A DNA stretch of 64,000 bases from JAMXLJ01 sp036558745 (GCA_036558745.1 DATBEZ010000043.1:110478-174477); one strand, 5' to 3'. Shown: positions 37,974 to 47,076, numbered from the stretch's first letter. Numbers and translations are program-made. The notes: a model not told the origin generated them from the letters alone.

Positions 37974-38540
37974 TCAGCGTCGGCGGCCGACGATGGCGAG
38001 CAGCTTGGTCTGGGTGTCGGCGTCGTCGGGGACGGGGATGCGTTCGCCGAACAAGCCGCTCGCGCGCAGCATCGGCTCCTGCGGTTGGATCGTCTCCCAC
38101 GCCCACGCGACGATCTCGGGATCGAGCGTGTCGTCGTCGCCGATGCCACGCGCGAGGTCCCACGCGTGGATGAGATGGTCGCCGACGAGCTGGCTCAGGT
38201 ACTCCGCGCCCGGCACGTCACCGAACGAGAGGTGCACGGTCTGATCGAGGACGCCGGGTGCCTGGAACGCGGCGATCGACCCGGCCACCGCGTCGTTCCA
38301 CGACGCCTTCGGGTCCTGACCGAGCTGATCGCCCTCGTAACGGTCACCGACCTCTTGGATCGTCTCGCCCTTCGCGAGATGCGGCGCCCAGCGGTCCTCG
38401 TAGACGAGGTGGTTCACGAGCATCCGCACGTCCCAGTCCGCGCAGGGCGTCGGCCTGGTCCACTGGTCGTCGCGAATCGCGGTCACGCGCCGTCCGAACT
38501 CGTCGGCGCACCGTCGCTGGTACTCGAGGAGATCAGGCAT
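37974..38540 (-). CDS. TIGR03086-like DinB/mycothiol-dependent protein
   Basis: 188 residues. PTPCADWDVRMLVNHLVYEDRW is the signature of TIGR03086/maleylpyruvate isomerase N-terminal proteins; HLIHAWDLA supplies the His-x-x-x-Asp of the metal site. Actinobacterial members are metal-binding and often use mycothiol. The exact reaction is unknown. Forms a pair with the VOC gene. Confidence 0.85.
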   Translation of the reverse strand: MPDLLEYQRRCADEFGRRVTAIRDDQWTRPTPCADWDVRMLVNHLVYEDRWAPHLAKGETIQEVGDRYEGDQLGQDPKASWNDAVAGSIAAFQAPGVLDQTVHLSFGDVPGAEYLSQLVGDHLIHAWDLARGIGDDDTLDPEIVAWAWETIQPQEPMLRASGLFGERIPVPDDADTQTKLLAIVGRRR

Positions 38541-38590
38541 GCCTGGAGGCTACGCCCGTCGCGAGCCGTGGGAAAGGGTGGCGGGAGCGC

Positions 38591-39544
38591 TCAGCGCACG
38601 GCGCGCATGGGCCGGACGATCGCGTTCAGCGCCGCCAGGTCCTCCGCGGTCGGCTGCCAGTCACCCGCGGCCGCGTTCGCCTGCACCTGCGCAGGACGCG
38701 TCGCGCCGGCGATCACCGAACCGACCGCGCGCAGCGCGGCGAGCCCTGCGATCGCCACGTCGAGCAGGGTCCTCCCGCGCTCGATTGCGAACTGCTCGAG
38801 CGCCTCGACCGCGTCGAACGAACGATCGGAGATCGCCGCGCCTCGCGCCGCGAGCCTCGTGCCCTCCGGCGGCGGCTCCCCGCGCCGGTACTTGCCCGTG
38901 AGCAACCCGTTCGCGAGGGGGAAGTACGGCAGGATGCCGACGCCGTAGTGCGCGCACGCGGGGACGAGCTCGCGCTCCGGCGTGCGGTCGAGCAGTGAGT
39001 ACGAGTTCTGCGCGCTGACGAAACGCGTCACACCGTCGCGCCGCGCCACCGCCTCGGCGTCGGCGACCTGCCACCCGGCGAAGTTCGACGAGCCGACGTA
39101 GCGGACCTTGCCCTCGGTGACGAGCTCGTCGAGCGCGGCGAGCGTCTCCTCGATCGGCGTGACGCCGTCGGGCGCGTGGTACTGGTAGAGGTCGATCCAG
39201 TCGGTCTGCAGCCGTTCCAACGAGGCCTCGACGGCGCGACGCACGTATCGGCGGGAACCGCGCGCGCCCCAGTCGGGGCCGTTCGCGCCGCCCATGTCCA
39301 TGCCGAACTTCGTGGCGAGCACGACCTGCTCGCGCCGGCCCTTCAACGCCTCGCCCAGCAACGACTCGCTGCCACCGCGGTTGCCGTAGACGTCGGCGGT
39401 GTCGAGCAGTGTGACGCCCGCGTCGAGCGCGGCGTCCACGACCGCGCGCGTGCCGTCGAGGTCGACGGCGCGCCCGAAGTTGTTGCAGCCGAGGCCGACG
39501 ACGGAGACGACGAGGCCCGAGGTACCCAGCGGTCGGTAGCGCAT
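38591..39544 (-). CDS. Aldo/keto reductase
   Basis: 317 residues. The catalytic tetrad can be placed: Asp in LLDTADVYGNRGG, Tyr in the same motif, Lys in LATKFGM and His in YQYHAPDG. VGSSNFAGWQ and the C-terminal NADPH-binding part are present. An NADPH-linked reductase of aldehydes or ketones, substrate not known. Adjacent genes (acyl-CoA synthetase 27 bp upstream) suggest lipid or xenobiotic metabolism. Confidence 0.9.
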   Translation of the reverse strand: MRYRPLGTSGLVVSVVGLGCNNFGRAVDLDGTRAVVDAALDAGVTLLDTADVYGNRGGSESLLGEALKGRREQVVLATKFGMDMGGANGPDWGARGSRRYVRRAVEASLERLQTDWIDLYQYHAPDGVTPIEETLAALDELVTEGKVRYVGSSNFAGWQVADAEAVARRDGVTRFVSAQNSYSLLDRTPERELVPACAHYGVGILPYFPLANGLLTGKYRRGEPPPEGTRLAARGAAISDRSFDAVEALEQFAIERGRTLLDVAIAGLAALRAVGSVIAGATRPAQVQANAAAGDWQPTAEDLAALNAIVRPMRAVR

Positions 39545-39571
39545 GCGGTGCTCCTATCCGAAAGACCGGCG

Positions 39572-41149
39572 CTACCCGCCCGCGCGCTCGCGGTACCCGT
39601 CGCGCAGCCGTCGCCGGTACACCTTGCCCGTGTCGCTGCGGGGCAGCTCCGCGACGAAGTCGACGCTGTGCGGGCACTTGTAGTGCGCGAGCCGCTGCCG
39701 GCAGAACTCGATCAGCTCCGCTTCCAACTCCGGGCGCGCGCTCGACGGGTCGCGCAGCTCGACCACCGCCTTCACCTCTTCACCCCACTCCTCACTCGGC
39801 ACGCCGATGGTGGCGACGTCCGCCACCGCGGGGTGCTCCAGCAGCACCGCATCCACCTCCGCCGGGTAGATGTTGACGCCACCCGAGATGACGAGGTCCG
39901 CGCTGCGGTCGGTGAGGTAGAGGAAGCCGTCGGCGTCGAGGTACCCGAGATCGCCGACGGTGAAGTAGTCGCCCCGATACGTCGAGCTCGTCTTGTCGGG
40001 GTCGCCGTGGTACTCGAAGCGGCCGATCGTCGCGGCCTTCAACCAGACGATGCCGACCTCATCCGCCGGCAGTGGCGTCCCCTCTTCGTCGCCGATCACC
40101 ACCTGGTCCGCTGGGTACGGCTTGCCCACCGTGCCGGGATGCTCCAGCCACGTGCGCGAGTCGACGAACGTCCCGAGCCCTTCGGTCGCCGAGTAGTACT
40201 CGCTCACGATCGGGCCGAACCATTCGATCATGCGCTGCTTCACCGCAACCGGGCAGGGAGCCGCGCCATGCCAGATCGAGCGCACCGACCGCACGTCGGC
40301 GCCGGCCCGCACGTCGTCGGGCAGGGCGAGCAGGCGGTGGAACATCGTCGGCACCATGTGGGTGTGGGTGACGCCGTGCTCGATGATGAGCTCGAGCGCG
40401 GCGTGCGCCTCCCACCCGTCCATCACGACGATCTTCACGCCCGCAACCAAGGGGATCGCGAGCGAGAACAGCAGCGGCGCCGCGTGGTAGAGCGGGCCGG
40501 TGCACAGGTGCACGTCGCCCTCGAGGTAGCCGTGCATGACGATCCCCGTCGTGGCCTTCACGCTCATGCCGCCGCGTCGCTCGACGCCCTTCGGGCGGCC
40601 GGTCGTCCCCGACGTGTAGAGCATCGTCGTGCCCTGTGACGGATCGTCGATGTCGGTGCCGTCCTCGGCTGCGATCGCGTCCTCGTAGCCCTCGAAGCTG
40701 TCGATCGGGCCGCCGACCGCGAACCGGGCTGCCAATGTGGTCGCGCCGTCCACCGCGTCGCGGGCGACGTCGGCACAGCGCGCGTCCGCGACGAACGCCT
40801 TCGCGTCACAGTCGCCGACGATGTAGCCCGCCTCCGGCCCGGTGAGGTGCCAGTTGACCGGCGTGAGCCGCATGCCGGCCCGCTGCGTCGCCAGGTACAC
40901 CTCGACGAACTCGGGTCGGTTGGGGCACAGCAGCGCCACGGCGTCACCCGCACCGAGCCCGCGCCGTCGCAACGCGCGCACGATCCGGTTCGCGCGCTCG
41001 TTCAAGGAGCCGTAGGTGCGATCACCGTGCGGCGAGACGATCGCGAGCCGGTCGGGGTCGGCGGCCGCGTGGAAGGCAACTGCCATACCTCGCGCCGCGG
41101 CCTCCTCGAGACCATCGGGCACGCGCGGCTTCGCGTCCGTCGCGCTCAT
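39572..41149 (-). CDS. Acyl-CoA synthetase (AMP-forming, FadD-like)
   Basis: 525 residues of the ANL superfamily. P-loop YTSGTTGRPKG at 178-188. DRSADLVISGGVNIYPAEVDAVL and LPRSDTGKVYRRRLRDGY are the hinge and C-terminal Lys motifs. Resembles FadD-type synthetases of aromatic, fatty or steroid acids. A second such gene is at 4138. It is divergent (73 bp) from the DUF1214 gene. Confidence 0.92.
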   Translation of the reverse strand: MSATDAKPRVPDGLEEAAARGMAVAFHAAADPDRLAIVSPHGDRTYGSLNERANRIVRALRRRGLGAGDAVALLCPNRPEFVEVYLATQRAGMRLTPVNWHLTGPEAGYIVGDCDAKAFVADARCADVARDAVDGATTLAARFAVGGPIDSFEGYEDAIAAEDGTDIDDPSQGTTMLYTSGTTGRPKGVERRGGMSVKATTGIVMHGYLEGDVHLCTGPLYHAAPLLFSLAIPLVAGVKIVVMDGWEAHAALELIIEHGVTHTHMVPTMFHRLLALPDDVRAGADVRSVRSIWHGAAPCPVAVKQRMIEWFGPIVSEYYSATEGLGTFVDSRTWLEHPGTVGKPYPADQVVIGDEEGTPLPADEVGIVWLKAATIGRFEYHGDPDKTSSTYRGDYFTVGDLGYLDADGFLYLTDRSADLVISGGVNIYPAEVDAVLLEHPAVADVATIGVPSEEWGEEVKAVVELRDPSSARPELEAELIEFCRQRLAHYKCPHSVDFVAELPRSDTGKVYRRRLRDGYRERAGG

Positions 41150-41222
41150 GGACGCACGGTATCCCGACCGCGCCCGGCGGCGCCCGGGCTACCGTGCGGC
41201 CCGTCCCGAACAGGAGCTGGTC

Positions 41223-42308
41223 ATGCCCGAGTCGACGTACGAGACCACCGCGGCGTTCCACGAGCTGCTCGACTTCATCCGCGACGGCGACCACCTGTTC
41301 CTCGAGGGACCGCGGGCCGCGACCGACGAGATCAGCGTGCTCGAGGGCTACCGGTGGCTGCCGCAGATCCTCGCCGTCGCGCTCCAGTGCTACGTGTGGG
41401 CCGATCCCGCACGTCCGCAGATCGTGCCCATCGTCGGGCCCGACATGAAGTGGGGTGGCGACAACAGCGACGCGTACTACCGCTTCGCGCCCATCGATCC
41501 GAAGCGCACCTACCGCGTGCGCGGTCGCCGCGGTGACGCGGTGTACCTCTCTCTCACCGTCTATGGCGGACCCGACGACGGCCGGTGGTCGACCCGGCTC
41601 GTCGGCACCATCAACGACCGCACGCTGACGTTCGACGCCGACGGCAACTTCGAGGTCGTGCTGAGTCCCGACGAGCAGCCCGGCGACTGGGTACGTCTCG
41701 ACGACGACGCGGTCGCGGTGCTCACGCGCGACTACCTCGTCGACCCGGTGCACGACCGGCAGGCGACGTGGTCGATCGGGGTCGACGGCGACGTGGCCCC
41801 GCCGCGCCTCACCGACGCCGAGCTCGCGGCGCGCTTCCGTCACGCGACGAACTTCCTGCGCGAGCTGACCGGCATCTTCCCGATCGCGCTCGACGACACG
41901 AAGTTCAACACGGTCGACGAGCCGTACGCGCAGCCGCAGGTGACGTACGGGTGGGCCGCGGGCGACGCCGCGTACGCGATGGGCAGCTTCGACCTCGACG
42001 GCGACCAGGCTCTCGTCGTCGAGGGGCGCTCACCGACGTGCGCGTTCTGGAACCTCTGCCTCTGGAACCCGTTCCTGCAGACCTACGACTACCGGTACGA
42101 GCAGGTGACGATCAACGGCGGTCAGATGAGGTACGAGCCCGACGGGTCGTGGCGGGTCGTGATCGCGGAACGCGACCCCGGCGTCCCGAACTGGGTGTCG
42201 ACCGCGGGGCACCGCCGCGGCCGGATCTGGTTCCGCTGGTTCCTCGCCGAGTCGCTCCCCGAGCGTCCCACCACCCGCGTCGTCCCGGTCGCGAGCCTCC
42301 GCGGGTAA
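41223..42308 (+). CDS. DUF1214-domain protein
   Basis: 361 residues from ATG 41223. The C-terminal region (AFWNLCLWNPFLQTYDYRYEQVTINGGQMRYEPDGSW, then VSTAGHRRGRIWFRWFL) matches the DUF1214 fold, found in actinobacterial and proteobacterial proteins of unknown role, often near steroid or lipid genes. No signal peptide seen. Converges with the sulfotransferase gene (15 bp). Confidence 0.8.
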   Translation: MPESTYETTAAFHELLDFIRDGDHLFLEGPRAATDEISVLEGYRWLPQILAVALQCYVWADPARPQIVPIVGPDMKWGGDNSDAYYRFAPIDPKRTYRVRGRRGDAVYLSLTVYGGPDDGRWSTRLVGTINDRTLTFDADGNFEVVLSPDEQPGDWVRLDDDAVAVLTRDYLVDPVHDRQATWSIGVDGDVAPPRLTDAELAARFRHATNFLRELTGIFPIALDDTKFNTVDEPYAQPQVTYGWAAGDAAYAMGSFDLDGDQALVVEGRSPTCAFWNLCLWNPFLQTYDYRYEQVTINGGQMRYEPDGSWRVVIAERDPGVPNWVSTAGHRRGRIWFRWFLAESLPERPTTRVVPVASLRG

Positions 42309-42323
42309 CCCGCGAGCGATGGG

Positions 42324-43601
42324 TCACTCGTCGGGGACGTCGAAGCGCTCCTGGTAGAAGCGCAGCGCGGCCCGCCGTTCGCCCGCGTCGAGGCCGAAGT
42401 CCTCGAGGTGGTACTCGATGCGGCCGAGCTTCCCGCGGGGGTTGTCGTCGAGATAAGCGCGCATCGCGGCCTCGGCGTCGGCGGTCATCGGCTGGTCCGC
42501 GAACTCGTAGACGCGGCGCACGGTTCCGAGCTCGTCGGCCATGAACTCGTGGAAGCGCACGTCCAGCACCTGACCCTCCGGAACGAGCGGACGGTCGCGC
42601 ACCGACGCGCGCAGCAGGTCCTCGACGCGCGCCGACCAGTGCCGGCCGATGGCACACGGGTCGATGTGCGAGGCCTGCATGCGCGAGCCGTAGGCGATCA
42701 TCGTGCACAACGACGCCGTGACCGCGACCGGATCACGATGGGTCTGCACGATTCGGGCGTCGGGGAACGCCGCGAGCAGCGGCCCGATCTGCTCCAGGTG
42801 CTGCGGCGACTTGAGCACCCAGCGGTCGCCGCCGCGCGCCCACTGCATGACCTGCAGGACCTGACGGAGGTAGTGGTACGCGGGCGTCTGGTCGTGGGCC
42901 TTGTACCAGTCGCCGTAGCTGGGAACGGTGTTGCTCGACTCGAGCAGCATCGTGGAGAAGTCCATCGCGAGGACCTGGATCTCCTCGTGAGGGAGATCGC
43001 AGGCCATCTCGTGCATCAGCGGGAACAGCGGCATGACCCGGCGCAGCAGACGGAGGCTCTGCTCACAGCGCGTCACGCGCGGATCGGGGCGTCCGGGCTT
43101 CGGCTCCTTCCCGGGCGGGAGCAACGGCTGCAGGCTCTCCCAGTACGGCATCCACCGCAACGCGGGATCGCGCGACATCAGGTTGTGCAGATGGGTGGTG
43201 CCGGTGCGAGGAAGGCCCAGGATGACGATCGGCGCGGTGACCGGGCGCTCCAGGATCTCGGGGTGACGCGTGAGCGCGTCCTGCACCAGCAGCCGGTTCG
43301 ACAGGCACTGCAGGATCGTCTGGCGCGCGAGCACCCGCCCGAGTGGGCTGAGGTTGCCCTCGCGCTCGAGCGCGTCGGCGAACACGCGCATCGGCTCGCG
43401 GAAGCGGTCGTCGCCGAAGTCGGCCAGGCCCGTCTTCTTCATGGCCGTGCCGAGCAGGTCGGCCTCACCGAGGCGAACCCGGCCCACCACCGGTGCCAGC
43501 GCGACGTTCAACGCGCGCATCGGGAGCGGCAGACGCGGCGACGCGAAGTCGTCGATGCGGTGCACGGTCGTCGGTCGCGCCTGACTCACGTCGGTACCCA
43601 C
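42324..43601 (-). CDS. PAPS-dependent sulfotransferase
   Basis: 425 residues. The 5'-phosphosulfate-binding loop is ILGLPRTGTTHLHNL; the 3'-phosphate-binding part RIVQTHRDPVAVTASLC with the conserved Arg and Ser is downstream. Family of bacterial sulfotransferases (Sulfotransfer_3), acting on lipids or small hydroxylated molecules; P450 and aldo/keto reductase genes nearby could supply substrate. Start at ATG 43601. Confidence 0.86.
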   Translation of the reverse strand: MGTDVSQARPTTVHRIDDFASPRLPLPMRALNVALAPVVGRVRLGEADLLGTAMKKTGLADFGDDRFREPMRVFADALEREGNLSPLGRVLARQTILQCLSNRLLVQDALTRHPEILERPVTAPIVILGLPRTGTTHLHNLMSRDPALRWMPYWESLQPLLPPGKEPKPGRPDPRVTRCEQSLRLLRRVMPLFPLMHEMACDLPHEEIQVLAMDFSTMLLESSNTVPSYGDWYKAHDQTPAYHYLRQVLQVMQWARGGDRWVLKSPQHLEQIGPLLAAFPDARIVQTHRDPVAVTASLCTMIAYGSRMQASHIDPCAIGRHWSARVEDLLRASVRDRPLVPEGQVLDVRFHEFMADELGTVRRVYEFADQPMTADAEAAMRAYLDDNPRGKLGRIEYHLEDFGLDAGERRAALRFYQERFDVPDE

Positions 43602-43664
43602 CCTCGCTCGAGTCGAGGACAGGTTCGCTCACGCCCGACGCGCACGTCCACCGCACGACGAGAA

Positions 43665-43704
43665 ACGGCCCCGTTCTTCCGACCGATCGGAAGAACGGGG
43701 CCGT
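43665..43704 (-). terminator. Strong hairpin downstream of HU gene
   Basis: A perfect 18-bp stem (43665-43682 with 43687-43704) and a four-base loop CCGA, with arms ACGGCCCCGTTCTTCCGA and complement. It starts 21 bases after the HU stop and, on the minus strand, is followed by TTTCTC, a weak U-tract. A rho-independent terminator for the HU gene, possibly also stopping readthrough from the opposite side. Confidence 0.85.
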
Positions 43705-43725
43705 CCCGTCACGCTGCTGCGAAGG

Positions 43726-44160
43726 TCAACGACGGCGCGTCGTCTTCTTCGCGGTGGTCTTCTTGGCCGTGGTCTTGCGCGCCGGGGTCTTCTTCACCGC
43801 GCCGCGCCTCGCCGGTGCCTTCTTCGCGGTCGTCTTGCGCGCCGCGGTCTTCTTGGCCGGTGCCTTCCGCGCGCTTCCGCGCTTCCCGGTCAGCACCGCG
43901 TCCTTGAACGCCTTGAGCGGTGTGATGCGGGCCTTGCGCGACGCCTTGATGCGGATCGGCTCACCCGTCTGCGGGTTGCGTCCCATGCGCGCGGCGCGGT
44001 CGACCCGTGCGAACTTGGCGAAGCCCGAGATCGCGACGGTCTCACCGCTCGACACCGTGTCGGTGATGACGTCGACGAACGACGCGAGCATCTCGTCGGC
44101 AGTGCGCCGATCGACGTCGGCACGCTCTGCGAGCGCGAGCACCAGTTCCCTACGGTTCAT
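43726..44160 (-). CDS. hupB: HU-family nucleoid protein with Lys/Ala tail
   Basis: 144 residues from ATG 44160, with GGGAGGAC upstream. The N-terminal 90 residues are the HU DNA-binding domain (GFAKFARVDRAARMGRNPQTGEPIRIKA, with the Arg/Pro arm). The C-terminal 54 residues repeat PAKKTTAKK-type motifs, as in HupB of mycobacteria. A DNA-bending nucleoid protein. The gene stands alone, ended by a strong terminator. Confidence 0.95.
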   Translation of the reverse strand: MNRRELVLALAERADVDRRTADEMLASFVDVITDTVSSGETVAISGFAKFARVDRAARMGRNPQTGEPIRIKASRKARITPLKAFKDAVLTGKRGSARKAPAKKTAARKTTAKKAPARRGAVKKTPARKTTAKKTTAKKTTRRR

Positions 44161-44330
44161 GCAGTCCTCCCAGTCCGGGTCGGGGTTGAAGATCGGCCGG
44201 GACGGTGGGAAGTTCTCCGCCCGCTCCGCCCGCCGTTTGAATCGTGGCCGTCGGAACCGTACCCGCGTCGCGGCGCGATGGCGCGTTTTTCCGGGGTTTC
44301 TTGAGGGTTTCACGTCGTCACGTCGGGTCA

Positions 44331-44389
44331 CTCTCGCTCCCGCTCCAGGAGGCTGCGCCCGGCGGAGCTCCGCTTCGTTCCGCGCCGCC
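44331..44389. repeat. GC-rich dispersed repeat, copy C
   Basis: GGCTGCGCCCGGCGGAGCTCCGCTTCGTTCCGCGCC, sharing the core GCTGCGCCCGGCGGAGCTCC with copies at 21245 and, more loosely, 27894. It lies in the 250-bp gap between the HU gene and the MBL-Rieske gene, just upstream of the latter, which starts 19 bases later. Confidence 0.7.
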
Positions 44390-44407
44390 GAGGACCCGAC
44401 TGCGAGA

Positions 44408-45961
44408 ATGACCCGGATGCGCGTCACCTTCGTCGGTCATGCCGGGCTCTACGTCGAGACCGCGGGCGGGTCCGTGCTCTGCGACCCCTGGTTCACCCCG
44501 GCCTACTTCGGCTCGTGGTTCCCCTTCCCCCGCAACGACGGGCTCGACCCGAGCACCTTCGCATCGCCCGACTACCTCTACATCTCGCACCTGCATCGCG
44601 ACCACTTCGACCCCGACTTCCTCGCGTGCCATGTCGACCGCCGCGCCCAGGTGCTGCTCCCCGAGTTCCGGGTGCCGTTCCTCGAGGAGTCGCTGCGGGC
44701 TGTCGGATTCGAGCGGTTCGTGCGAACCCGTCACGGTGCGCCCGTGGACCTCGGCGGGCTCGAGGTCACGATCTTCGCCATGACCGCACCCGCCGACGGT
44801 CCGCTCGGTGACTCGGCGGTCGTGATCGCCGACGCGTCCGCCCGGTTGCTGAACCAGAACGACGCCCGGCCCGGCGATCCGGCCGAGATCGAGGCGCTGG
44901 GCCCGTTCGACGCCCATTTCCTGCAATTCTCCGGCGCCAGCTGGTTTCCCGTCGCGTACGACTTCCCCGACACGGAGCGGGCTCGACTGGGGCGCGAGAA
45001 GCGTGCCAACGGCGTCGCGCGTGCCCTGCGCTACGTCGACATGATGGGTGCGCGCCACGTGTTCCCGAGCGCGGGGCCGCCGTGCTTCCTGGACGACGAC
45101 CTGTGGCATCTCAACGATCTCGACGGGTCCGACGAGAACATCTTTCCGGACCAGACGGTGTTCCTCGACGCGATCGCGCGTGCCGGCGACGGCTCCCCAC
45201 CCGCGCACCTGGTCGTGCCCGGCACCGTCGTGGAGCTCGACGGGGGAGCGGTGACGGTCGCGCAGCCCGCAGCCGAGGTCGACGTGACGGAGCCCTTCGT
45301 CGACAAGCGGGCGTACCTCGAGCGCTACCGGGCCGACTGGAAGGTGTGGCTGCAGGCCGAGCGCGAGTCGTGGTCGACGCGGGACCACGACGTCGTCGGG
45401 GAGATCAGGGCGTGGTTCGAACCGCTGCTCGCCGACGCGCCACTCACGCGTTCGGGCGTCGGTGGCAACGTCGTGCTCCATCTCGACGACGTCGCCGTCG
45501 TCATCGACTTCGTGGCGGGAACGGTGCGCGAGTGGGCGGGCGAGGAGGTCGTCTACCGGCTCGACACCGAGCGCGCGCTCGTCGAGGCGTGCCTCGAGCG
45601 TGCCCTGCCCGACTGGGTCAACTCACTGCTGCTCTCGTGCCGCTTCCGCGCCCATCGTCGCGGGCCGTTCAACGAGTACGTGCACACGTTCTTCAAGTCG
45701 CTCACGCCGGAGCGGATGGCGTACGTCGAGAGCTCGTACCGCGACCGGTTGCGTCGCGACGAGACGTTCGTGCGCGACGGGTGGCGACTCCAGCGACGGT
45801 GCCCGCATCGCCAGGCGGACCTGACCCGCTTCGGCACCGTCGCCGACGGGCGGCTCCAGTGCTCGGTGCACGACTGGCAATGGGATCTCGCGACGGGTCG
45901 TTGCCTCACGAGCGAAGGAGCCGAGCTCCACTGCGAATGGGTGGGCCGGCAGCACGAGTGA
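44408..45961 (+). CDS. MBL-fold hydrolase fused to C-terminal Rieske domain
   Basis: 517 residues from ATG 44408 (44417 also possible). Residues 1-270 form a metallo-beta-lactamase-like fold with HLHRDH at 61-66. A middle region (about 270-450) follows. The last 55 residues carry a Rieske [2Fe-2S] motif, C465-P-H467 and C485-S-V-H488 (RRCPHRQADL and CSVHDWQWDL). CMP-Neu5Ac hydroxylase has the same two domains in the opposite order, so this could be a related hydroxylase-type enzyme. The tail overlaps the SIGS gene by 56 bp. Substrate unknown. Confidence 0.78.
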   Translation: MTRMRVTFVGHAGLYVETAGGSVLCDPWFTPAYFGSWFPFPRNDGLDPSTFASPDYLYISHLHRDHFDPDFLACHVDRRAQVLLPEFRVPFLEESLRAVGFERFVRTRHGAPVDLGGLEVTIFAMTAPADGPLGDSAVVIADASARLLNQNDARPGDPAEIEALGPFDAHFLQFSGASWFPVAYDFPDTERARLGREKRANGVARALRYVDMMGARHVFPSAGPPCFLDDDLWHLNDLDGSDENIFPDQTVFLDAIARAGDGSPPAHLVVPGTVVELDGGAVTVAQPAAEVDVTEPFVDKRAYLERYRADWKVWLQAERESWSTRDHDVVGEIRAWFEPLLADAPLTRSGVGGNVVLHLDDVAVVIDFVAGTVREWAGEEVVYRLDTERALVEACLERALPDWVNSLLLSCRFRAHRRGPFNEYVHTFFKSLTPERMAYVESSYRDRLRRDETFVRDGWRLQRRCPHRQADLTRFGTVADGRLQCSVHDWQWDLATGRCLTSEGAELHCEWVGRQHE

Positions 45962-46373
45962 GCGCGAGCACCCGCGCCGGCGCGGGCAGTTGACGGGCCG
46001 CGCGCACCTCCCGAATCCCACGTACCACGCGGACCGCCTCCGAAGCGCGTGACGGGCGCGCGCGGCGTCGCGTTCGCGTGCTCGACGCGCGGCCGGAACC
46101 GATGGCGAGCACGGAACCCGCGCTCCCGATGGAGAGGATCGAGCCGCGTGATCCGATCGAGAGCACCGAGCCCGCGCTGCCGATCGACAGGATCGATCCC
46201 GCGCTGCCGATCGAGAGGAGCGAGCCGACCGATCCGATGGAGCCGATCGAACCGAGCGAGCCGATCGAGAAGATCGAGCCCAGCGAACCGATCGAGCGCA
46301 CGGAGCCGATCGAGCCCGGTGAGTCGTCGACGGGCTCCGGCGCGTCGGTGGCAGGGTCGAGGACGGGTCGCAT
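45906..46373 (-). CDS. SIGS-repeat protein
   Basis: 155 residues from ATG 46373. Residues 20-94 are a tandem of S-I-G-S-x-G-S units (SIGSAGSVLSIGSRGS), a pattern I associate with small actinobacterial proteins of unknown function. The rest is Arg-rich. The repeat could form a beta-solenoid-like stack. GC at third codon positions supports this strand, and the opposite strand only gives EP-rich nonsense. Overlaps the end of the MBL-Rieske gene. Confidence 0.6.
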   Translation of the reverse strand: MRPVLDPATDAPEPVDDSPGSIGSVRSIGSLGSIFSIGSLGSIGSIGSVGSLLSIGSAGSILSIGSAGSVLSIGSRGSILSIGSAGSVLAIGSGRASSTRTRRRARPSRASEAVRVVRGIREVRAARQLPAPARVLALTRAAGPPIRSGARLLRS

Positions 46374-46508
46374 CGGAGGATGTTCACGCGTCCACCGGCG
46401 TCTGTCGAGCATGCCGTCGCCCGCGCGTCACCGCTGGTCACGGCGCGACCGCGCACGCACCGACCGCGGCGGGTGTGCCCGAAGCACGGTTGTGGGTACC
46501 AGCCCGAT

Positions 46509-47000
46509 GTGGCAGTCGTCGCAGCGGAGTCGTCCAGTACGGATGGGCACTCCTATGCGCCGGTGCCGGCGAGCGTGCGCTCGGCCCGTGAGCTGGTGCG
46601 CGAGACGCTGCGGTTGCACGGCCTCGACTCGGGCGTCGCGCAGGTCATCGTCAGCGAGCTGGCCGCCAACGCGGTCCGTCACGCGCGCACCGACTTCACG
46701 GTGGGTGTCACGGTCGGCGACGTCGTGCGCATCGAGGTGGCCGACGGTGAGGTGACCCTCGAGGGTCTCGAGCCCGGGTGGCGACCCGAGAGGTTCGGAG
46801 AGGAAGCGGAGGCCGGGGCGGAGCCCGGGTGGCCGAAGCGGACTCGACTCGAGAGCTTCGGGCTGCGCCTCGTGGACGCGTTCGCCGACCGCTGGGGCGT
46901 CGACCTCGTTCCGACCGGCAAGCGGGTGTGGTGCGAGCTCGACGCCGGGAGCCTGGTGCCGAGCCGAGCGGGTCGGAGCGGGGAATCGGCGCGTCGCTGA
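46509..47000 (+). CDS. Anti-sigma-factor-like ATP-binding protein (HATPase_c)
   Basis: 163 residues from GTG 46509; the frame is open from 46380. N box SELAANAVRHARTDF and a G-box-like LESFGLRLVDAFADRWGVD. RsbW/SpoIIAB-type. Divergent from the SIGS gene. The earlier start at 46380 would add a Pro/Arg-rich stretch. A second such gene is at 35830. No sigma factor or STAS protein is adjacent. Confidence 0.75.
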   Translation: MAVVAAESSSTDGHSYAPVPASVRSARELVRETLRLHGLDSGVAQVIVSELAANAVRHARTDFTVGVTVGDVVRIEVADGEVTLEGLEPGWRPERFGEEAEAGAEPGWPKRTRLESFGLRLVDAFADRWGVDLVPTGKRVWCELDAGSLVPSRAGRSGESARR

Positions 47001-47076
47001 CGGACGCGTGTTCGTCCCGCGCACCGGCGGGTAGACGATTCACGGGACGCGTGCGGCACACGGCGGTGAGGCGGAC

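Noticed and set aside
46078..46755. Plus-strand frame with EP-rich repeats (EPIEPSEPIE)
   Set aside because: It is the antisense of the SIGS-repeat gene; the minus strand has better third-position GC and a known repeat type.
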